A stretch of DNA of 39,382 nucleotides from an uncultured Phascolarctobacterium sp. GTDB taxonomy: Bacteria; Bacillota; Negativicutes; Acidaminococcales; Acidaminococcaceae. Of this stretch, positions 7,135 through 12,698 are shown piece by piece. Position 1 is the first letter of the stretch. Each line of letters opens with the position of its first letter. Where the stretch lies: NCBI GenBank assembly GCA_900541915.1, contig UQLS01000018.1, forward strand, positions 1 through 39,382, given 5' to 3'. The position numbers and the translations under genes were made by a program. A model generated the notes under the pieces. The model had not been told where the DNA came from and did not search any database. It worked only from the letters and a program-made list of their open reading frames with translations.

Positions 7135-7992
7135 TTATTTATGCGGGATATCACGATGAGTGATTTCCACATTATACCCCTGAGTACGCAGGTAATCATA
7201 TAATTTATTAGCTACGAATACACTGCGATGCTGTCCGCCGGTGCAGCCGACGCTGATAACCAGCTGGCTTTTGCCTTCGCTGACATACTGGGGCACCAAA
7301 AAGTCCAGCAGCTGCTCTTCCAGTTTCAGATACTGGAAGGTCTGCGGATAACGGCAGATAAAGTCTGCCACAGGCTTATCGTTACCGGTAAGCGGGCGCA
7401 AGTCTTCATCATAAAACGGGTTGGGCAAAAAGCGTACATCCAGTACCATATCGCTGTCCATGGGCAGGCCATGCTTAAAACCGAAGGAACGCACGATAAT
7501 ATTCATCCGTTCTTTTTCGGTACTTTCGCTGAACAAATCAAAAATCAGATTTTTCAGCTGACTGGTTGCAAGATTAGTAGTATCAATAAGACGGGTAGCC
7601 TTTTCCCGCAAGGGCTTTAACAGCTCGCGCTCATTGCTGATGCTTTTTAAAAGCTCCGTGCCTGCACCCAGCGGATGACGACGACGCGTTTCCTTATAGC
7701 GTCTTACCAGCGTACTGTCAGAAGCATCCAGGAAGATAAGTTCGTACTTTTGTCCCCCTGCTTCCATTTCGTTTAATACATTCAGTAATTTATCAAAAAA
7801 ACGTCCGCCGCGGATATCGACTACCAGAGCAACATTCTGCTCGGAGGTCTGACGGCACAGCTCGGCAAATTTAGGAATAAGCGCTGCGGGAAGATTATCA
7901 ATGCAGAAGAAATTTAAATCTTCCAGCGTACGTATTACCTGGGTTTTACCGGCTCCGGACATACCTGTAATTATAAGAAAGTGAGCCTGCAT
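7135..7992 (-). CDS. rapZ: RapZ/YvcJ family nucleotide-binding protein
   Basis: This 285-residue P-loop protein has Walker A GMSGAGKT at residues 10-17 and the DNLP motif just after. The C-terminal block ends with GCTGGQHRSV, typical of RapZ. In Escherichia coli RapZ is the adaptor that targets the small RNA GlmZ for decay; the Firmicutes homologue YvcJ hydrolyses nucleotides and affects competence. RNA binding here is inference. The ATG at 7990-7992 follows AGAGGTG at spacing 6; the GTG nine bases upstream lies in that site and is unlikely to be the start. It is first of a five-gene operon continuing through glmR, whiA, a deacetylase and an unknown gene. Confidence 0.95.
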   Translation of the reverse strand: MQAHFLIITGMSGAGKTQVIRTLEDLNFFCIDNLPAALIPKFAELCRQTSEQNVALVVDIRGGRFFDKLLNVLNEMEAGGQKYELIFLDASDSTLVRRYKETRRRHPLGAGTELLKSISNERELLKPLREKATRLIDTTNLATSQLKNLIFDLFSESTEKERMNIIVRSFGFKHGLPMDSDMVLDVRFLPNPFYDEDLRPLTGNDKPVADFICRYPQTFQYLKLEEQLLDFLVPQYVSEGKSQLVISVGCTGGQHRSVFVANKLYDYLRTQGYNVEITHRDIPHK

Positions 7993-8025
7993 AACTATCA
8001 CCTCTTTAAGAAGTTAGTACCTTTT

Positions 8026-8054
8026 ATTATACCATAAATTAAACTTCCTGCTAT
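8026..8054 (-). promoter_or_regulatory. Promoter of the rapZ operon
   Basis: TGG-TATAAT on the minus strand (TATAAT at 8026-8031) is an extended -10 element, about 34 bases before the rapZ start. No good -35 is present at spacing 17, in line with dependence on the extended -10. Confidence 0.6.
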
Positions 8055-8091
8055 TATTATCGCGATATATTACAAAAAAGTTACTTGCAGC

Positions 8092-8130
8092 AAATAAAAG
8101 AAAAACGCGGTCTCCAACGGAAACCGCGTT
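8092..8130 (-). terminator. Terminator of bioB
   Basis: The minus strand shows AACGCGGTTTCC, loop GTT and GGAGACCGCGTT (12 bp, one G-U pair), then TTTTTCTTTT. It starts about 19 bases past the bioB stop. Confidence 0.88.
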
Positions 8131-8148
8131 ATTTTTCATTTATCTTTT

Positions 8149-9138
8149 TTAGTCCAGTTTAGGCAGAGAACGTCCGCGTCCCAAATCGCGCAGCATCTGC
8201 AAATCCTTATCAGTGCCGCGTCCTGCAGTAGTCAGATAACCACCAATCATAATGCCGCTGGCGCCGCCGTTTAAAGCCAAAGCCTGCAAATCGCGCAGGT
8301 TTACTTCGCGGCCTCCTGCTGTTCTGATTTGCGCATGTGGCAGGATAAAACGGAACACTGCAAAAGCACGCAGAATTTCCAGCGGAGCAAGCGCTTTATT
8401 GCTTGCAAAAGGAGTACCTGCAATCGGTGTCAGCAGGTTCAGCGGTACGGAATCAATGCCCAGCTCTTTCAGCGTAAAAGCCATTTCCACACGCTGCTCA
8501 GGAGTCTCGCCAAGGCCCATAATACCGCCGCTGCACACACGCAGTCCGGCTGCCTGAGCGTTTTTAATAGTTACGAATTTATCCTCATAGGTATGAGTAG
8601 TGCAAATATCCGGGAAATAGCTGCCTGCTGTTTCCAGATTGGAATGATAACGGGTTACGCCAGCTTCCTTCAAAGCTTTAGCCTGCTCTAAGGTCAGAAT
8701 ACCCAAAGAAGCGCAAACCTCGATGCCCAGCTCTTTTTTAATACGTTTCAGCACGTGGCAGATATTGGCAAAATCGTCTGCCTTGCTCTGACCTCTGCCG
8801 CTGGTAACCACAGAAAAACGTACTGCGCCTGCCTCTTTTGCCTTCTGTGCCGCAGCAAAGATTTCTTCTTCGGAAAGCAGCGGATATTCTTTAACGCCCG
8901 TATTGTAATGAGCAGACTGAGCACAGAACTTGCAGTTTTCGCTGCATTTGCCGCTGCGTCCGTTCAAAATGGCGCAGCAGTCCACATCGTTACCGGCAAA
9001 TTTTTGTCTGATTTTATCAGCCATAGCCAACAGCAGCATGGTATCGTCATCACTTACGTTAATAAGGAACTCTGCTTCCTGTCTGGTAATATCCTCTCCT
9101 GCTAAAACTTTATCAGCCAATGCAATAATCTTCTGCAT
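8149..9138 (-). CDS. bioB: Biotin synthase
   Basis: This 329-residue radical SAM enzyme inserts sulfur into dethiobiotin to form biotin. The radical SAM cluster motif CxxxCxxC is C65, C69 and C72 (GKCSENCKFC), followed by AQSAHYNTG, the BioB signature. YHSNLETA, CSGGIMGLGE and the arginine in RTAGGRE (cluster ligand region) are also visible. Length is normal. It stands alone here, with its own promoter (9188-9216), a BirA-like operator (9151-9181) and a terminator, and no other biotin gene in the window. The organism may complete the pathway elsewhere or salvage dethiobiotin. Confidence 0.97.
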   Translation of the reverse strand: MQKIIALADKVLAGEDITRQEAEFLINVSDDDTMLLLAMADKIRQKFAGNDVDCCAILNGRSGKCSENCKFCAQSAHYNTGVKEYPLLSEEEIFAAAQKAKEAGAVRFSVVTSGRGQSKADDFANICHVLKRIKKELGIEVCASLGILTLEQAKALKEAGVTRYHSNLETAGSYFPDICTTHTYEDKFVTIKNAQAAGLRVCSGGIMGLGETPEQRVEMAFTLKELGIDSVPLNLLTPIAGTPFASNKALAPLEILRAFAVFRFILPHAQIRTAGGREVNLRDLQALALNGGASGIMIGGYLTTAGRGTDKDLQMLRDLGRGRSLPKLD

Positions 9139-9150
9139 TTTCTCACCCCT

Positions 9151-9181
9151 ATGTAAACCTTAATTTTTAATCAGTTAACTA
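9151..9181 (-). promoter_or_regulatory. Putative BirA (biotin repressor) operator
   Basis: On the minus strand TAGTTAACT, 13 bases and GGTTTACAT form an imperfect inverted repeat. Known BirA operators in Firmicutes have the form TTGTTAACC, about 13 bases, GGTTAACAA. The site starts at the predicted transcription start and ends 12 bases before the bioB ATG, where bound BirA would block transcription. The link to bioB makes the call persuasive, although the half-sites are degenerate. Confidence 0.65.
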
Positions 9182-9187
9182 TTACAT

Positions 9188-9216
9188 ATTATATAGCTGC
9201 CTGTTTTTATCGTCAA
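9188..9216 (-). promoter_or_regulatory. Promoter of bioB
   Basis: TTGACG (9211-9216) and TATAAT (9188-9193) are separated by exactly 17 bases on the minus strand. The predicted start is near 9181, at the edge of the BirA-like operator. Confidence 0.8.
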
Positions 9217-9237
9217 CTGTTTTTTTATAAAGGTTCA

Positions 9238-10590
9238 CTAAGGCATCAACAGACGGGCAATATCCTCCCGACGTTTTCGGTAATACAGCCAGCCGGCGAT
9301 ATCTGCCAATATCCAGCCAATAGGAATGGCCGCCCAGATGCCAAGTACACCGATACTCGGTATGGCAGAAAGAATATACGCCAGCACTACCCTGGTCCCC
9401 AGAGAAATAACTGTAAGTACAATTGAGATTTCCGGCATTTTTACAGCGCGGTACAAACCATAGAACAGGAATAAACAGCCGATACCGCAATAAAAACTGC
9501 CTTCTATCCAGAGATATTCTACACCGGCCTCAATAATAGCCGTTTCGCTGCTGTCGATAAAAATTTCCATAAGCTGCCGCGCAAAGACGCACACCAGTAC
9601 GGAAACAAACAGAGAAAAGCCAATGGCCGTAATAAAAGCGCTGCGCATGCCCTGTTTAATACGCTCCAGCTTTCCGGCGCCAAAGTTCTGCGCGATAAAG
9701 GTAGAAAAGGCATTGCCAAAATCCTGCACCGGCATATAGGCAAAGGAATCTATCTTAACCGCTGCAGCAAAGGCCGCCATGATAACGGTACCAAAGCTGT
9801 TGACCAGTCCCTGCACCATAAGGATACCAAAATTCATCACAGACTGCTGCATACAGGTGAGCAGTGAAAAACGCATGATTTCCCGCAGGGCAAGACCGGA
9901 AAAACAACGTTCTTCCCTGCCCGGCAGCAGCTGCGGAAAACGGACAAAGATATAGATAAAAATGCCCACAGCCGATACCAGCTGTGCTATGGTCGTAGCC
10001 AGTGCCGCACCGACAACCCCCATATTAAAATATAAAATCAGCGCAATATCCAGCGCGATATTCAATACAGCTGCTATGCCCAAAAAGAGCAAAGGTATTA
10101 CAGAATTGCCCACCGCACGCAAAAGAGAAGCACCGTAATTATATACAAAGGTGAAAACGATACCGTAAAAAATATACCAAAGATAGCTGCGCATAAGCGG
10201 AAATACGTCCTGCGGTACCTTCAGCCAGCGCAAGATATCATCAATGAAAAAGAAAACCAGTACCGTCATCAGTACGGAGAAAAAGCCAATGCTGACGAAA
10301 GACAGATAAACCTTCTGACGCAGTGCCGATAAATCGCCGCGCCCCCAGCAGATAGAGAATAAAACACCGCAGCCCATACACATACCCAGCAAAATGGAGT
10401 TTAAAAAGACCATCAGCGCATAGGAAGAACCTACGGCGGCAAGAGCAGCCGCGCCAAGATATTTCCCGACAATCAGCGTATCGGCAATGTTATAAAACTG
10501 CTGCAGAAGATTGCCCAGTATCAGCGGCAAGGAAAACAGCAGCATTGTGCCGGTAACACTGCCCTTAGTAAGATCCTGTACAAGCTTCAT
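9238..10590 (-). CDS. MATE family multidrug/metabolite exporter
   Basis: The 450-residue protein has about twelve membrane helices in two homologous halves. The N-terminus, LTKGSVTGTMLLFSLPLILGNLLQQFYNIADTLIVGKYLG (here split as LTKGSVTGTM, then SLPLILGNLLQQFYN, then ADTLIVGKYLG), is characteristic of the DinF/NorM-like MATE group. These sodium- or proton-coupled antiporters in the inner membrane export drugs or metabolites. The start lies one base after the stop of the second chromate-transporter half, so the three genes probably form one unit. No terminator separates its end from the bioB promoter. Substrate unknown. Confidence 0.92.
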   Translation of the reverse strand: MKLVQDLTKGSVTGTMLLFSLPLILGNLLQQFYNIADTLIVGKYLGAAALAAVGSSYALMVFLNSILLGMCMGCGVLFSICWGRGDLSALRQKVYLSFVSIGFFSVLMTVLVFFFIDDILRWLKVPQDVFPLMRSYLWYIFYGIVFTFVYNYGASLLRAVGNSVIPLLFLGIAAVLNIALDIALILYFNMGVVGAALATTIAQLVSAVGIFIYIFVRFPQLLPGREERCFSGLALREIMRFSLLTCMQQSVMNFGILMVQGLVNSFGTVIMAAFAAAVKIDSFAYMPVQDFGNAFSTFIAQNFGAGKLERIKQGMRSAFITAIGFSLFVSVLVCVFARQLMEIFIDSSETAIIEAGVEYLWIEGSFYCGIGCLFLFYGLYRAVKMPEISIVLTVISLGTRVVLAYILSAIPSIGVLGIWAAIPIGWILADIAGWLYYRKRREDIARLLMP

Positions 10591-10591
10591 A

Positions 10592-11158
10592 CTATCTTAT
10601 CCCCAAGATTCCCAAGATTAAACCCAGGCAGCCGGAGAAGCACAGCACCCGGATAACGCTCATTTTTCTGCGCATAGCCAGCACCGCCAGCGGCAGAACA
10701 ATGCAGCCGATTAAATCAGCCTTAGTAAAATCAGTGGGCAAGGACTCTGTATTCCACAGCGCCAAAAAGATAAAGCTCATGCCTGCAGAGCAGATAAGCG
10801 CCACCACTGCCGGACGCAGCCCGTTCAAAATTCCCCTGACAGCCGCTACATTGCCGTATTTGAAAAATAACTTGGTCAGCAGCAGAACAATAATGATGGA
10901 CGGAAAAACAAAACCTGCTGTCGCTGCTATGGCACCGGGCAGGCCTGCCACTTTAGTACCGACAAAGGTTGCTGCATTAATACCGATAGGGCCCGGCGTC
11001 ATCTGCGAAATAGTAAAAATATCAACAAATTCCTGCATGGTAAGCCATCCATGCTGCTCAATCACCTGCGCCTGGATAAGCGGCATGGAAGCATAGCCGC
11101 CGCCGACGCAAAAAGCGCCTACCTGCACAAAGCTCCAAAATAATTCCCAGTAAATCAT
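10592..11158 (-). CDS. Chromate transporter family half-protein, second of a pair
   Basis: This 188-residue membrane protein carries one CHR domain: FCVGGGYASMPLIQ near the start and SQMTPGPIGINAATFVG later. Long ChrA proteins contain two such domains; short types work as pairs encoded side by side, as here. Known pairs export chromate or take up related anions by exchange, but the natural substrate in anaerobes is unclear. ATG at 11156-11158 is chosen since GGAG lies 6 bases upstream; a longer frame reaching 11221 would overlap the upstream gene by 50 bases. The gap to the partner gene is 10 bases. Confidence 0.9.
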   Translation of the reverse strand: MIYWELFWSFVQVGAFCVGGGYASMPLIQAQVIEQHGWLTMQEFVDIFTISQMTPGPIGINAATFVGTKVAGLPGAIAATAGFVFPSIIIVLLLTKLFFKYGNVAAVRGILNGLRPAVVALICSAGMSFIFLALWNTESLPTDFTKADLIGCIVLPLAVLAMRRKMSVIRVLCFSGCLGLILGILGIR

Positions 11159-11168
11159 AAACTTCTCC

Positions 11169-11738
11169 TCAGCAATACTTTTCATCACGCAGCAGCACCA
11201 GACCAATAATAGCGTCTGCAATGACTGCTGTCATCAGATTAATATTAAAACAGTAATTAGCAATAAAGGTACCTATAATAATCAGCAGCGGCAGGATAAG
11301 CTTCTTACTGAATTCTTTTGCCAAAAGCTCGTAGGCTACATTGATGATAATAGCCGTCGCACCGCACTGCATGCCCTTGAGCAACAACTGAATGTATTCG
11401 TTGCCTGCCACCGCATCATAGCAATAGCTGATAATACTGAGGGTTATCAGCGGCGGCAGCACCGTAGCCAGAATAGCGACCATAGTTCCTCTGATACCTG
11501 CCAGACGGTAACCGATGCTGATAGCCGCATTAACGGCAACCACTCCCGGCGCTGATTGAGCAATAGCTACCATATTAAGGGCATCTTTATCCTCCAGCCA
11601 GTGGAACTCATCGACAAATTTTGCTTTTAAGAGCGGTATAATAACAAAACCACCGCCAATAGTAAAAGCACTGATAATGAAGGTTGATTTAAACAGCTGC
11701 CAGAAAAACTTTCTGTCAGCCACAACAATATTCTGCAT
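11169..11738 (-). CDS. Chromate transporter family half-protein, first of a pair
   Basis: This 189-residue membrane protein has one CHR domain with TIGGGFVIIPLLKAKF near residues 20-36 and AQSAPGVVAVNAAISIG near 54-70. It pairs with the next gene, and the two halves differ enough to suggest inverted or complementary roles in a heterodimer. AGGAG precedes the ATG by 6 bases. It opens the three-gene unit ending in a MATE exporter. A possible -10 (TATAAA near 11775) lies upstream, but the -35 is poor. Family is clear; substrate is not. Confidence 0.9.
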   Translation of the reverse strand: MQNIVVADRKFFWQLFKSTFIISAFTIGGGFVIIPLLKAKFVDEFHWLEDKDALNMVAIAQSAPGVVAVNAAISIGYRLAGIRGTMVAILATVLPPLITLSIISYCYDAVAGNEYIQLLLKGMQCGATAIIINVAYELLAKEFSKKLILPLLIIIGTFIANYCFNINLMTAVIADAIIGLVLLRDEKYC

Positions 11739-11805
11739 AATAAACTCCTGTTATATTTACTGCTCAATTTATTTTATAAGGCAGCTCGCTTCCTTAATCT
11801 TGCCA

Positions 11806-11834
11806 TTGACACGGCAAAACAGAAATTTTACAAT
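11806..11834 (+). promoter_or_regulatory. Consensus promoter of the small secreted peptide gene
   Basis: TTGACA (11806-11811) and TACAAT (11829-11834) are 17 bases apart on the plus strand, about 29 bases before the start codon. This is one of the best promoters in the window, and the only one I accept on the plus strand. Confidence 0.8.
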
Positions 11835-11862
11835 TATAAGTGAAGAAAGGAGCATGCTTATC

Positions 11863-12063
11863 ATGAAATCTTTTGTTATTCTTTCTCTGCTGACTCTGGC
11901 TTTTACTACCAGTGCCTCTGCAGAAAACATACAATATTATCACTGTCATAACAATCGTCATCACGACTGCTATCAAAGTTATAACGCTTCTGACAGATAT
12001 GACGGTAATTATGACCGTCAGCAGCGCCGCCACTGCGACGACAGCGGTCACTGCCGCTGGTAA
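11863..12063 (+). CDS. Small secreted Cys/His-rich peptide
   Basis: No family is recognised. The 66-residue product has a clear signal peptide (MKSFVILSLLTLAFTTSASA, cleavage after residue 20). The mature part of 46 residues is rich in His, Tyr, Asp and Arg, with cysteines at 28, 36, 58 and 64. The pattern HCHNNRHHDC followed by RRHCDDSGHCRW suggests metal binding or two disulfides. GAAAGGAG lies 10 bases before this ATG; an ATG three codons upstream is only one base from that site and is rejected. It has its own consensus promoter and terminator and is the only accepted plus-strand gene here, so it is a single-gene unit likely made in quantity. It is shorter than many gene finders report. 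Confidence 0.78.
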   Translation: MKSFVILSLLTLAFTTSASAENIQYYHCHNNRHHDCYQSYNASDRYDGNYDRQQRRHCDDSGHCRW

Positions 12064-12085
12064 CAGCTCTCCACAGTAAAAACAA

Positions 12086-12124
12086 AGAAGCAAAGCCTGC
12101 TAAAAATGCATGCTTTGCTTTTTT
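12086..12124 (+). terminator. Terminator of the small peptide gene, probably bidirectional
   Basis: AGCAAAGCCTGC (12089-12100) and GCATGCTTTGCT (12108-12119) form a 12-bp stem with one mismatch, followed by TTTTTT. On the minus strand the same stem, followed by a weaker T-rich stretch, could end the 91-residue unknown gene that converges here. Confidence 0.85.
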
Positions 12125-12129
12125 ATTTG

Positions 12130-12405
12130 CTATTTTATCAACTGGCGTAGACGTTCCATTTCCCGCGCATCATATTCTTGTGAAGACAAAAAGCCAAAAT
12201 GATATGGATGACCTGCTTCCCCCAGCAGTCTGAGCAAAGCAGCATCACCAGCCTCACCGGCTGTCACAGCAGCCTGCATATCCTGCTGCAGTACCTGCAT
12301 CCACGGCAGTTTTTCATAAGTAGTCTGCTTATTTAATATTTTTTCTGCAATCGCTTGCAGGCTTTCGCCAGTCAGCTCATGTCCGTTTATCTTAATTGCT
12401 TCCAT
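12130..12405 (-). CDS. Unknown 91-residue protein
   Basis: The product begins MEAIKINGHELTGESLQAIA and ends REMERLRQLIK. It has no signal peptide, no membrane segment and no cysteine, and looks mainly helical. No family is recognised. AAAGGA lies about 12 bases before the ATG, a rather long spacing. A promoter candidate (12443-12448) and a shared terminator (12086-12124) flank it, so it seems to be a single-gene unit. Composition matches the chromosome. The gene is probably real but small enough for some doubt. Confidence 0.6.
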   Translation of the reverse strand: MEAIKINGHELTGESLQAIAEKILNKQTTYEKLPWMQVLQQDMQAAVTAGEAGDAALLRLLGEAGHPYHFGFLSSQEYDAREMERLRQLIK

Positions 12406-12442
12406 CTTTATGTCTATTCCTTTGAGCTAAATTTCATCAATA

Positions 12443-12471
12443 ATTATAACATAAAGACGCTGGCAGATAAC
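12443..12471 (-). promoter_or_regulatory. Extended -10 promoter of the 91-residue unknown gene
   Basis: TGT-TATAAT on the minus strand (TATAAT at 12443-12448) lies about 38 bases before the start. The best -35 is TTGTTA at spacing 19, which is weak. The remaining bases up to 12630 are AT-rich with no credible gene. Confidence 0.45.
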
Positions 12472-12631
12472 AAGCTTTTTAATCTCATAGCAGAAAATCA
12501 CATAATGTTTACAAAATTTACAAAGATTTAATTTGTTTCTGTACAGTTCTGCTGTTAAAATGAAAGCAAGACATAATCTTATGCCCCATCTGTTACAGAT
12601 ATCACAACTGTATAATTTCGTAATTCTAAGC

Positions 12632-12675
12632 AAAAAACGCTGTTTCCGCAATCGCGAGCGGATACAGTGTTTTTT
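12632..12675 (-). terminator. Terminator of the autotransporter gene
   Basis: On the minus strand AAAAAACACTGTATCCGC and GCGGAAACAGCGTTTTTT form a long stem with a two-base mismatch and a G-U pair, around an 8-base loop, then T. It starts about 24 bases past the stop codon. Confidence 0.85.
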
Positions 12676-12698
12676 GTTATATATTTTTCTATGTTAAT

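Noticed and set aside
9182..9490. Minus-strand frame overlapping the end of the MATE gene
   Set aside because: It is a frame-shifted shadow of the MATE coding region, and its tail crosses the bioB promoter.
11794..12093. Minus-strand frame opposite the small secreted peptide
   Set aside because: Val/Ile-rich antisense shadow. The plus-strand gene has promoter, ribosome binding site, signal peptide and terminator, and the shadow has none.
12427..12651. Minus-strand open frame of 74 codons upstream of the 91-residue gene
   Set aside because: Low-complexity Cys/Ile/Tyr-rich product without a ribosome binding site; it overlaps the promoter of the next gene and the autotransporter terminator.
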